Assembly (NCBI GenBank): GCA_031284195.1
Contig: JAITAI010000164.1
Span: 1-9,009 of the forward strand
Length of the DNA: 9,009 nt
Reading direction: 5' to 3'
From: Treponema sp.
Lineage (GTDB): Bacteria > Spirochaetota > Spirochaetia > Treponematales > Breznakiellaceae
Shown here: positions 1 through 7,993 of the stretch, one piece after another
Position numbering within the stretch: position 1 is the stretch's first letter
How the letters are laid out: each line of letters opens with the position of its first letter
Notes under the pieces: model-generated
Database searches by the model: none
Seen by the model: only the letters and a program-made list of their open reading frames with translations
Told to the model about the DNA's origin: nothing
Made by a program: the position numbers and the translations under genes

Positions 1-1
1 G

Positions 2-1078
2 ATGAAGAAACTATCCTTTTTTCTCTCTCTCATAGGAGGAGGGCTCTTGTGTGTAGCCCTATCTGGTTGCAGCAAGAAAGCAAGCCCGGAACAACCCGCT
101 CCACAGACCCAAGCAAGTCAGGCTTCAGGGACGGCTCAGGTAGTCAAAATTGCCTTGATTATCGAAAACACCATAGACGACAAGGGTTGGTGTCAAGCCA
201 TGTACGACGGTTTGGTCCAGGCCCAGAATCTATTACCGGGTCGTATAGAGTTCAGCTACAGCGAAAAAATGCTGCCGGTTGATGCGGGGTCTGCGGCCCG
301 GCAATACGCTGCTCAGGGCTATGATGTTATCATTGGCCATGGCGCCCAATATAAGAATCTGATGCTTGAAATGGCTGAAGAATATCCCCATATCACCTTC
401 GCCTTTGGGACCAGTGCGGAAATTGGACCGGATAATGTATTTACCTATATGCCGGAAAGCGAAGAGACCGGGTATCTCAACGGTATCCTCGCGGGTCTGC
501 TCACGAAGACCAACAATATCGGGTATATCGGTCCCGTAGATGGAGGGGACGCGGCCCGGTACGGCCGGGGCTTTGTCCTGGGTATCCAACAGGTCAACCC
601 TGGGGCGAAGATCATGGTGGCCCACACCGGTTCTTTTTCGGACTTTGTTAAAGCAGGGGAGGTGGCCCATTCCCAGATCCGTGCTGGAGCGGATATCCTA
701 ACCGGTGCATCCCAGCAGGCCATCGGTGCGCTGCGAGCGGTGAGCGACGCTACCTACAGCGGTCAAGCTATCTTTTGGTTGGGGCAGGATGTGGCCCAGT
801 TAAATACCCCTGAGGGGCAGGCTAAATGTATTGCCGCTTCTTCATACAACTACGCTGCGGTGATTCAGGGTATCCTGGAGAAGCATGATGCTGGAATCCG
901 GGGGGGCGTTTGTCTTCCCATGAATTTTTCCAATGACGGCTTTATCTTTAGATATAACCAGGATCTTTCCGGCATACTATCCCCGGATATCCGGGCTCGG
1001 GTTGAGGAAGCTCTGGAAGGGTTCCGTAAAGCCCCAAACACGGTTAACTGGAATGCCGTAGATTATTCTACCTTATAA
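2..1078 (+). CDS. BMP/PnrA-family lipoprotein, ABC transporter substrate-binding protein
   Basis: This 358-residue protein is a membrane-anchored solute receptor that would hand a ligand, in characterised relatives usually a purine nucleoside, to an ABC importer. It has a lipoprotein signal peptide: basic start MKK, hydrophobic stretch 4-20, and lipobox L20-S-G-C23, with Cys23 as the lipidation site. A flexible Ser/Pro/Gln/Ala linker (about 24-46) leads to the periplasmic-binding fold. BMP-family landmarks are the first strand with IDDKGW (58-63), IGHGAQYKNL (111-120), AFG (134-136), ETGYLNGILAGLL (155-167) with NIGYIG after it, and WLGQDVAQ (259-266), which corresponds to the G-x-D-x-D-Q region of nucleoside-binding members. 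The length is normal for the family. The ATG is at the window edge, so its ribosome binding site is not visible. No permease or ATPase gene follows; partners may lie upstream or elsewhere. The exact ligand is inference; TrpW63 replacing the more common Phe/Tyr region suggests a divergent pocket. Confidence 0.9.
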   Translation: MKKLSFFLSLIGGGLLCVALSGCSKKASPEQPAPQTQASQASGTAQVVKIALIIENTIDDKGWCQAMYDGLVQAQNLLPGRIEFSYSEKMLPVDAGSAARQYAAQGYDVIIGHGAQYKNLMLEMAEEYPHITFAFGTSAEIGPDNVFTYMPESEETGYLNGILAGLLTKTNNIGYIGPVDGGDAARYGRGFVLGIQQVNPGAKIMVAHTGSFSDFVKAGEVAHSQIRAGADILTGASQQAIGALRAVSDATYSGQAIFWLGQDVAQLNTPEGQAKCIAASSYNYAAVIQGILEKHDAGIRGGVCLPMNFSNDGFIFRYNQDLSGILSPDIRARVEEALEGFRKAPNTVNWNAVDYSTL

Positions 1079-1085
1079 TACCGCA

Positions 1086-1140
1086 GTATGAAGTACCTTT
1101 GAGAGGTTTGGAGTTATCCTCCTTAAAAAGGACTTCATAC
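1086..1140. repeat. 55-bp inverted-repeat structure between the lipoprotein gene and addB
   Basis: The arms GTATGAAGT (1086-1094) and ACTTCATAC (1132-1140) are perfect 9-bp reverse complements. After a single bulged A (1095) the stem continues with CCTTT (1096-1100) against AAAGG (1127-1131), about 14 pairs in all. The loop contains a smaller GGAG/CTCC pairing (1110-1113 with 1119-1122). No T-run follows either arm, so it is not a classical intrinsic terminator. It is flanked exactly by CGCA on both sides (1082-1085 and 1141-1144), and more widely by the direct repeat ATACCGCA (1078-1085 and 1137-1144, the second overlapping the right arm). It could be a miniature inserted element, an mRNA hairpin controlling addB translation, or chance. 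It sits just before the addB start. Confidence 0.6.
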
Positions 1141-1155
1141 CGCACTGTGGGTCCT

Positions 1156-4125
1156 ATGCAACGCACCATTGAAATGATTTTAAGCGAAAACAGCGCTCAC
1201 CCCCAGAGGCTTTTTGTGTTTCCTTCGGAAATCGCAGCTTCCCGCTGGGTAGATCGGATTTTACAAGATTCTCACTGCGGTACCCTGGCTATGGAACAAT
1301 TCATTACCTGGGACACTTTTAAGCAGGAAGCCCTGAGATCCCAGCAGCAGGATAAAGAACCCATTCCTCCGGTATTACGAAAAATTTTTGTGCGTAATCT
1401 CATTGCGGAAAATGCAGCCCAGGTAACAAGTGGAGGGGTCCCCTGGTTTTCGTCCCTAGTACCCCGGGAATACGCCCATACCGCAGCGTTCTTGGCGCCC
1501 TGGCTCACCGCCATGCTCCCTGAGTTGGGAGGGTGGTTTGCAGAAAAGACCGGTACCCCTCTGGGGCATGGTACTAAGCCCCTCGCTGAAGGGTGGGATA
1601 GTATTGACGATGATTTATATGCCCTTACGCTCCGGTACCGGCAATTTCTTAATGATCACCGGTGTTTTGAGCCAGCTTGGGAAACGCCTCCCTTTGATAC
1701 CAAAGGAAATCAGTGTTTTATCTTTTTCCCTGAGATTCTGGCTGATTTTAAGTACTACCAAGCATTGCTCGAAAACACCGAACAGGTTACCTTGGTGGGG
1801 ATTCCCGATGCTGTTCCTGAACACCAGAAACCCCAGACCTTCTTTTACACCAATTCCCGAAACGAGATTACTGAAGCGGCCTTGTTTATCCGTGCCTTGG
1901 TAGAACATGAAGGGGTACCCTGGGAATCCATTGCGGTGAGCGTCCCTGATATGGAACACTACGAACCATACCTGCTGCGGGAGTTTACGAACCGGAATAT
2001 TCCTGTAGTATCCTGTATGAAGAAACCGGTGGTGTCTTATCCGGGGGGGCAGCTTTTTTCGGCAATTGAGGCCTGTGTTTCCCGGGGATTTTCCTTTGAT
2101 GCCCTGGCTAACCTGCTCTTGAACAGCCATCTTCCCTGGAAGGATCCTGAAGCCATTGCCCAGCTTATGGATTTTGGCATCAAGAACAACTGTATTTGTT
2201 CCTGGGAAGAAGGGCCCGCGACCGTCATCGATGTCTGGGAAGATGCATTTGCCCCTTTTTCCGCCAGCCGGGAAGAACGCGCCTATTTATGGTACGCTGG
2301 TCTCAAAAGGGCGATCCTCGCCTTGTATAAGGCCCCCTCTTTTGGGGAACTGCTCCGCCAGTATTATAGCTTTCGGGAACATTTTTTAGATATGGAACAG
2401 GGTCTTCCTGAAACCAATGCCCTGTTGGCCCGGTGTGTGGCTGAACTCCTCTCCATGGCGGCCTTGGAAAAGGCCTTTCCTGATGTCTCGGTGGCCCATC
2501 CTTTTGTTTTTTTTGTGGAACACCTCAAAGAAACCTGGTATCTAGCCGGGGAAAGGAACTCAGGGCTCCGGGTGTTTCCCTACCAGAACGCTGCCGCAGC
2601 GCCTTTTGACTGGCACATCGTGATCGGAGCCACCCAAAAGGATCTGAGTATCCTTTTCTCCCGCTTTGGGTTTTTACCTGCCGGTAAACGCGTCCAGCTT
2701 GGGATCACCGATCAGGATGCTTCTGGGGCATTTATCCATCTGTATACTTTACATGGCCTTAAAGGTACGGCGTTTTTTTGCGCCCAGCACACCTTTTCAG
2801 GGTATGCGCTGCCTCATAGCAGCCTCAAGGCCCCTAAAGAACCCAAGATAGGGTACGGAGCTAGTTTCACCGGGAAGTTTGTAGGGGATCTATTCCGGGA
2901 AGAACAGGACTTTTATCATGCCCAGCAGTGTTCCCCGGACAAAGCCCCCTTTCCCCAGTACTTGCACACAGTCCAGAAAGTGGGGTTTGACGCATGGTAT
3001 GCCCGGCGATCCCCGCTCAGGAAACCGGAGTCCCCGGAAACCATGCAGCGTCCCACCCTCCAAGGGTTGATTCAGGAGCGTTATTGCCAATCCTTGGATA
3101 GCTCGAAGATATTGCGGGTTTCTGCTTCGGCCCTGGAATCTTATTACCGGTGCGCCTTGTACTGGCTCTTTGAGCGGGTCCTCGATCTAGCACAGGTCCG
3201 TATGGAGACCACCCTCATGGCGGAAAATATGCTGGGTACGGTGTATCATCAGGTGCTGGACGGTTTCTTTAAGCGGGTGAAAACCAAGGGAGGGGTACTG
3301 GCTCCTTTAGTCCAGGGGAAGCTCCCTGAAGCATACCAGCGTCTCCTTGCGCAAAGCCTCTCGGAGGTTTTTGGTTTCTCTCAGAAGGCTGATCGCTTGT
3401 CTGGGGTGGCCATGAGTGCTTTGACCTGTCGACTGCTTCAGGCCCAACAAAGGGTGGTCCAGGAACAGATCGCCTGTTTCTTGACCGGCTTTCTCCGGTA
3501 TTTTACGGGTTTTCGGGTGTTAGGGAGTGAAAAGAGATTGAACTATCGTCCAGGAGGAGACCCATACCTGCTGACCGGTACCATCGACTGTATACTGGAA
3601 GATCTGCGGGATCATGGGGTATCATCCGAAGATGCTGCGGATACCGGGGTTATTGTAGACTTTAAATTACATACCCTTCCCCCTCGATCGCTGTGTATCG
3701 GGAAAGGCGCCCAGGGATTGGAAAATTTCCAGCTTCCCTTGTACCTCACCTTGGCAGAAAAAAACGGAACCCCTCCAATACACCGGGCGCTCTTCTTCAG
3801 CATGGTGCCGCCCAAACCCCAGGTGATCTTCGGGGTGATTCAAGACCAAACCGTACCAGAGGGGAAAAAAATCCCCTCTCGCCAGAGGGATAGGATTGAA
3901 CGTACCGATGTACCGGAGGATACCTTTCACCAAATCCTGTATGAGTTTGACTGCAAGGTACGCCAATATGCCGCTGAGGTTCTGTCAGGGAATTTCTCTA
4001 CTTACAGTACCAATGAAAAAAAATGTTTTTCCTGTCCCTGGCATACCCTCTGCCGGACCGGATATGCAGTAGCCGGGACCAAGTGCCCGATTATCCCAGG
4101 GGCACCTCAGGACCAGGGGGAATAG
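1156..4125 (+). CDS. addB: AddB-like subunit, PD-(D/E)XK nuclease with Fe-S cysteines
   Basis: This is the partner subunit of the AddA helicase-nuclease in double-strand end processing. I chose ATG 1156 (989 residues) because conserved-looking sequence begins there (MQRTIEMIL, then FVFPSEIAASRW). The frame is open back to a TTG at 1099, but that extension lies inside the inverted repeat and looks non-protein-like. Neither start has a strong Shine-Dalgarno. Numbered from the TTG (subtract 19 for the ATG), the C-terminal nuclease shows D830 in GTID, D854 and K856 in VDFK, and Q878-x3-Y882. The AddB iron-sulfur pattern is complete: Cys685 in SYYRCALYW before the nuclease, and Cys976-x2-Cys979-x5-Cys985 after it. 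The N-terminal half resembles the inactivated helicase of AddB/RecC; I see no Walker A GKT/GKS at its start. It is shorter than Bacillus subtilis AddB (about 1,166 residues). The stop TAG directly precedes the addA ATG, implying translational coupling. Confidence 0.88.
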   Translation: MQRTIEMILSENSAHPQRLFVFPSEIAASRWVDRILQDSHCGTLAMEQFITWDTFKQEALRSQQQDKEPIPPVLRKIFVRNLIAENAAQVTSGGVPWFSSLVPREYAHTAAFLAPWLTAMLPELGGWFAEKTGTPLGHGTKPLAEGWDSIDDDLYALTLRYRQFLNDHRCFEPAWETPPFDTKGNQCFIFFPEILADFKYYQALLENTEQVTLVGIPDAVPEHQKPQTFFYTNSRNEITEAALFIRALVEHEGVPWESIAVSVPDMEHYEPYLLREFTNRNIPVVSCMKKPVVSYPGGQLFSAIEACVSRGFSFDALANLLLNSHLPWKDPEAIAQLMDFGIKNNCICSWEEGPATVIDVWEDAFAPFSASREERAYLWYAGLKRAILALYKAPSFGELLRQYYSFREHFLDMEQGLPETNALLARCVAELLSMAALEKAFPDVSVAHPFVFFVEHLKETWYLAGERNSGLRVFPYQNAAAAPFDWHIVIGATQKDLSILFSRFGFLPAGKRVQLGITDQDASGAFIHLYTLHGLKGTAFFCAQHTFSGYALPHSSLKAPKEPKIGYGASFTGKFVGDLFREEQDFYHAQQCSPDKAPFPQYLHTVQKVGFDAWYARRSPLRKPESPETMQRPTLQGLIQERYCQSLDSSKILRVSASALESYYRCALYWLFERVLDLAQVRMETTLMAENMLGTVYHQVLDGFFKRVKTKGGVLAPLVQGKLPEAYQRLLAQSLSEVFGFSQKADRLSGVAMSALTCRLLQAQQRVVQEQIACFLTGFLRYFTGFRVLGSEKRLNYRPGGDPYLLTGTIDCILEDLRDHGVSSEDAADTGVIVDFKLHTLPPRSLCIGKGAQGLENFQLPLYLTLAEKNGTPPIHRALFFSMVPPKPQVIFGVIQDQTVPEGKKIPSRQRDRIERTDVPEDTFHQILYEFDCKVRQYAAEVLSGNFSTYSTNEKKCFSCPWHTLCRTGYAVAGTKCPIIPGAPQDQGE
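4115..4120 (+). promoter_or_regulatory. Shine-Dalgarno of addA inside the addB 3' end
   Basis: AGGGGG lies five bases upstream of ATG 4126 and within the last codons of addB. It supports the first ATG rather than the in-frame ATG at 4138, although GGAAG at 4129-4133 could serve the latter. The addB stop and addA start abut as TAGATG, so ribosomes ending addB translation can restart on addA. Confidence 0.5.
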
Positions 4126-7100
4126 ATGGAAGCATCAATGAGCCATACAGCCGGTATTATGGAGCACCTGCCAGAAGGTACCTTTATCGGTAAACTAAAT
4201 CACGAACAGCAGGACGCGGTTTTTTGTGAATCCAATGCAGTGGTTGCCGCAGGAGCGGGTTCTGGTAAAACCGCGGTACTGGCCAGTCGCTTTGCCTATC
4301 TAGTGGTTGAAAAAGCCTATCAGGTAACGGAGATCCTTACCCTTACCTTTACCAAAAAAGCAGCTACAGAAATGTACCAGCGGATCTACGCTACCCTTTC
4401 CCAGCTTGCCGATGAGGGCTCAGGAATCCTCAAGGAACGGGCACAGTGTGCAAAAGACGATTTTTTTCATGCCCCTATTCACACCTTGGATGCCTATAGC
4501 GCTTCGCTGGTCAAGCAAGGGGCTATCCGTTATGGTATTCCCCCGGACTTTACCGTAGATCAAGCCCGGTGTCGGGAACTGGTCCTGGAAGAGGCCCTTC
4601 CCTTTGTAATTGCCCATCGTCAGCATCCTGCCCTGGAAGCCCTGTACTACCAAAAGCAGCCCCTGGCGATTGCCCAGGATATGTTTGCAGAACCGGTACT
4701 CACCTACACCCATATAGACGAGCCTTCAAATTTTTTGGAAATGGTCCAGGATCAGATCCGTATTATATGCACTGAATGGGAAAAAAGTACCCGGGAAATT
4801 ACCGGGATCTTAGAGCAGATGGAAACCTGCCTTGCAGAGGCGCCCCCGGCGGATCGATTTCGGCTTGCCCTGGGATCCCTGCTTGCTCCTTTTACCAAGG
4901 GGGATCTGAGGTTTCCTGGGGCCCAGGATATCCGGGGGTATTTTGATTTCTTGCAGACCCTTCCTGATAGAGAACGGATTCCAGGGGCAAAGGCGCACCC
5001 GGTCCGGGTTCAGGTAGCTGCCTGTTTTGGGTTTTTGTATGATTTTCATACTATCAATCTCAGTCCGGGAAAACGCCAGGATCCGGCAAAAGCACTGGTT
5101 AAAGCGATCCGGGAGCAGGCAGTGGAATTTTCATCCCTTGGGGTGTTTTGTATGCAAGGGGGGCTTATCCTGTCCTTTATGACCCTTTTGCAGGAGTTTC
5201 AGAACCGGGTCTTGGCAAAAAAACGCCGTGAAGGGGTGCTCACCTTTTCCGATGTGGCTCGGCTTGCCCGCCGCATCCTCCTGGATCACCTTGATATACG
5301 GGACAGTGAAAAAGCGGCCTTTCAAGCCATCATGATCGACGAATTTCAGGACAATAATGAACTGCAAAAGGATCTCCTGTTTCTTCTAGCAGAACGGCCG
5401 GAACGGAAGGAACGGAGTATTCCCCAGGCAGCGGATCTATGTCCAGGGAAACTCTTTTTTGTGGGGGATGAAAAACAGTCGATCTACCGTTTCCGAGGCG
5501 CTGATGTGTCGGTGTTCCAGAGGCTACGGAATGAACTAGAGGGCGTTTCCTTAAGCCTGAGAAAAAATTACCGTTCTGATCCTTCCTTAATCGGCGGGTT
5601 TAACGCGCTCTTTGGGGGCAGCGGCTTTGATCCTCAAGGGGAACAAGCCCCTGGGAATGGCGCCTCAGTTTTTGCTCCCGATACCCCCCAACTCCCGGTC
5701 TATGAAGCAGCCTACACGCCGGTATGTGCCGGGAAAGAGGCATCAGACACGAGTTCTGGGCGCCTTGAACCTCGGATAACTATTGCGATTCTCCCCAAAG
5801 TGAAGGATGAAGATGAGGAAGCAGAACCTAGTGAAGATGGTGCTACAGAAGGGTCGAAGGTTTCTGATGAGTTCCTGGACCTCCATGAAAACGAAGCCTG
5901 CTTTGTGGCAGAACAGATTCAAGAACTGCTCAAACGTTATCGGCCCGATGATATAGTCTTACTCTTCCGGGCCCATACCCATCAAAAATGCTACGAGAAC
6001 CAGCTCCGCTTACGGAACATTCCTTATACCAGCGGGGGCATGGGAGGGTTTTTTACCGATGGTCCGGTCCACGACCTTATGGCAGTGCTCCGGTTGGTCG
6101 CCTATCCAAGGGATACCGAGGCCTATGGGGTGATGCTCCGTTCTCCCTGGGTATCCCTTTCCCTTGGGGGCTTACTCGAATGTCTTATAGCGAAGGAAGA
6201 GCCCTTTGCCGATGCCCTGATCCCCTTGCTCTCAGCAGAAGACCAGGCTCAGTTCCTCCAAGGCCAAGGGCTGTACCGGCGTATCCGTGAAAAAGCGGCC
6301 CGTATGTCTTGTGCGGAACTGCTCAGCGAACTGTGGTATACTGAAGGGTACCGTTACGAAACCGAATGGCATCCCCGGACCACCGTATACCGGGTATCAT
6401 ACGACTATTTGTTTAATCTGGCGGTGAAGGCCGATGCAGGCGGCCTCAGTCTGGCAGGCTTTACCGACAGGATCCGGGCCCTGCAGGACGGGGAGGAACA
6501 CCTGGATGACCAAGATATGGATATCCCCTTAGATCGATCCGGCGCGGTCCGGCTTATGACCATTCACAAAAGCAAGGGCCTGGAATTCCCTGTGGTCTTC
6601 ATCTGCTGCTGCGGCAATCAGGGAAGACAGATGCGCAATACCGAGGGGGTGTATTGGAGCCAGGAAGGGGGAATTTCCTTTAACCCACCGTTACCTCAGG
6701 AATGGGCCGGTATGGATAGGGGAACGGAACAAAAGGTGAAGCGCAACTTTTTTTACGAACGAGCTTCTTGGGAAGAGCGCCAGAAAAGGACCGCTGAACT
6801 GCGCCGGCTGCTCTATGTGGCCATGACCCGGGCAGAACAGGCGGTATACCTAGTGGGCAGTCTTTCCCTGGAAGATGCCGAAACAGAGGAAGCTTTTTCA
6901 ATCCAAGTACAAAAGGCAATCGAAGAAAAGATAGAGATGCAACATAAGAAAGATAGCCCCCCTATTGCCGGAGACCGCATCATTGATGATGACACCTTGT
7001 TTGGCCTGCTCCTCCCGGCAGCAGTGGATCACCTCCCCGATACTGCCTCTGGTGAGCCGGATCCGATCACGGGTAGTCCCTGTTTTTTTGACCTTAAAGC

Positions 7101-7878
7101 GATTCCCCGGTATCGGAAGAGTCAGGTTTTTTCTGATACAAGCCATGTACGTAAACCTCCGGAGTATGCCCAAGATTCCCCAGGGCTTACCCGGTTCCTT
7201 ACAACCTTGAAACCTTACTATGAAAAAGCGCAGCTTATGAGCACCCCGCAGGTCTTGCCTCGGCATCGGAGCGCTACTGCCTCAAGCGGCTCTGAGCTTG
7301 CTCACGGGAGCTATCACCTATCCCCGGCATATACCGGGGAAGGAGGAACAGACCTCTTTGAGCCGGTAGATGCTCTGCTCGACCGCTTTGCCGCAGTAGC
7401 TACTGATACCGGGTACGATGGGAAAGACCGGTTTACCCCGGCGGATTTCGGCACCCTGGCCCATGCCTGTACTGAAGCGCTGCTCAATGGCAGGGAGGCT
7501 CGTATCCCCCTTTCTCTCGCCGGCTATCTCGTACCAGCAGAGGCCCAGACCCTTCTTGCTGCGGGAAAAGCTCTGGCAGCCCGGTTTATCGCATCTCCTT
7601 TGGGAGCCATCGCCCGTACCGCGATTTTCCGCAAGAGTGAATACCGGTTTAGGAGTCTGACTGCGGAGGGTATCTTTATTGATGGAACCATTGACCTCCT
7701 ATTTGAGACTCCAGAAACGGTCTACGTGGTGGACTTCAAAACCGATCGCGAAGAAAACCCCAGGGAACATATCCCACAAATGATCTGGTATTATCACGCT
7801 GCCCGGACATTACGAAAGAAACCGTGCCAAACATACCTCTATTACCTCCGCAGCGGTCATTCTTTTGCTATACACTGA
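4126..7878 (+). CDS. addA: AddA-type UvrD-like helicase and nuclease, ATP-dependent exonuclease subunit
   Basis: This 1,250-residue protein is the motor of the AddAB complex: it unwinds DNA 3' to 5' from double-strand ends and cuts with its C-terminal nuclease, preparing single strands for RecA. SF1A motifs appear in order: Q motif LNHEQQ (24-29), Walker A AGAGSGKT (42-49, Lys48), Ia LTFTKKAATEM, Walker B DEFQD (405-409), III VGDEKQSIYRFRGAD (446-460), IV NYR (481-483), V TIHKSKGLEFP (812-822) and VI LLYVAMTRAE (895-904, Arg902). The nuclease follows, with His1113 in FGTLAH, D1190 in GTID, D1203 and K1205 in VDFKTD, and Q1218-x3-Y1222. All catalytic positions are kept and the length matches B. 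subtilis AddA (about 1,232). An acidic stretch (about 561-585) sits between motifs IV and V and looks like a flexible linker. The gene starts immediately after the addB stop. AGGGGG at 4115-4120 is a fair Shine-Dalgarno for ATG 4126; ATG 4138 is an alternative. Confidence 0.95.
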   Translation: MEASMSHTAGIMEHLPEGTFIGKLNHEQQDAVFCESNAVVAAGAGSGKTAVLASRFAYLVVEKAYQVTEILTLTFTKKAATEMYQRIYATLSQLADEGSGILKERAQCAKDDFFHAPIHTLDAYSASLVKQGAIRYGIPPDFTVDQARCRELVLEEALPFVIAHRQHPALEALYYQKQPLAIAQDMFAEPVLTYTHIDEPSNFLEMVQDQIRIICTEWEKSTREITGILEQMETCLAEAPPADRFRLALGSLLAPFTKGDLRFPGAQDIRGYFDFLQTLPDRERIPGAKAHPVRVQVAACFGFLYDFHTINLSPGKRQDPAKALVKAIREQAVEFSSLGVFCMQGGLILSFMTLLQEFQNRVLAKKRREGVLTFSDVARLARRILLDHLDIRDSEKAAFQAIMIDEFQDNNELQKDLLFLLAERPERKERSIPQAADLCPGKLFFVGDEKQSIYRFRGADVSVFQRLRNELEGVSLSLRKNYRSDPSLIGGFNALFGGSGFDPQGEQAPGNGASVFAPDTPQLPVYEAAYTPVCAGKEASDTSSGRLEPRITIAILPKVKDEDEEAEPSEDGATEGSKVSDEFLDLHENEACFVAEQIQELLKRYRPDDIVLLFRAHTHQKCYENQLRLRNIPYTSGGMGGFFTDGPVHDLMAVLRLVAYPRDTEAYGVMLRSPWVSLSLGGLLECLIAKEEPFADALIPLLSAEDQAQFLQGQGLYRRIREKAARMSCAELLSELWYTEGYRYETEWHPRTTVYRVSYDYLFNLAVKADAGGLSLAGFTDRIRALQDGEEHLDDQDMDIPLDRSGAVRLMTIHKSKGLEFPVVFICCCGNQGRQMRNTEGVYWSQEGGISFNPPLPQEWAGMDRGTEQKVKRNFFYERASWEERQKRTAELRRLLYVAMTRAEQAVYLVGSLSLEDAETEEAFSIQVQKAIEEKIEMQHKKDSPPIAGDRIIDDDTLFGLLLPAAVDHLPDTASGEPDPITGSPCFFDLKAIPRYRKSQVFSDTSHVRKPPEYAQDSPGLTRFLTTLKPYYEKAQLMSTPQVLPRHRSATASSGSELAHGSYHLSPAYTGEGGTDLFEPVDALLDRFAAVATDTGYDGKDRFTPADFGTLAHACTEALLNGREARIPLSLAGYLVPAEAQTLLAAGKALAARFIASPLGAIARTAIFRKSEYRFRSLTAEGIFIDGTIDLLFETPETVYVVDFKTDREENPREHIPQMIWYYHAARTLRKKPCQTYLYYLRSGHSFAIH

Positions 7879-7953
7879 AAAGGGTGTAACCTTTTGGCTG
7901 TATGCGACATTTGGACGGCACCATAAAGGGCCGTAGGCCCGGAACGCATACAG
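7878..7953. terminator. Palindromic region after addA, possible terminator of the addBA operon
   Basis: Two palindromes follow the addA stop. AAAAGG (7878-7883) pairs with CCTTTT (7890-7895) across a 6-nt loop. CTGTATGCG (7898-7906) pairs with CGCATACAG (7945-7953), enclosing a smaller GGGCC-GTA-GGCCC hairpin (7928-7940). Transcripts of addA from the left and of the broken barrel gene from the right converge here. There is no strong T-run after the larger palindrome, so termination is inferred from position and structure only. The same DNA is also copy 1 of a repeated element. Confidence 0.4.
7881..7953. repeat. Palindromic repeat element, copy 1 (73 bp)
   Basis: The left end AGGGTGTA-ACCTTTTGGCTGTATGCG closely matches copy 2 at 8626 (AGGGTGTA, then a 9-base insertion, then ACCTTCTGGCTGTAGCG), and both copies finish with the identical nonamer CGCATACAG. 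In this copy the inner ends CTGTATGCG and CGCATACAG are perfect inverted repeats. The interior is short, with one GGGCC-GTA-GGCCC hairpin and a GGACGGCAC stretch resembling GGAACGGCAC of copy 2. The element carries no coding capacity. It resembles a MITE or REP-like unit; no transposase is present in the window. Confidence 0.65.
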
Positions 7954-7993
7954 ACCTATGCAGTACTGCCCGTACTCCATCTTTATTTTGATC

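Noticed and set aside
233..723. Antisense open frames of 92-145 codons within the lipoprotein gene
   Set aside because: They overlap a clearly conserved coding frame and their translations show no protein-like pattern; shadows of the real gene.
1099..1155. TTG 1099 as the start of addB, adding 19 residues
   Set aside because: The extra residues lie inside the inverted repeat, look unlike the AddB N-terminus, and have no ribosome binding site; ATG 1156 preferred, though not proven.
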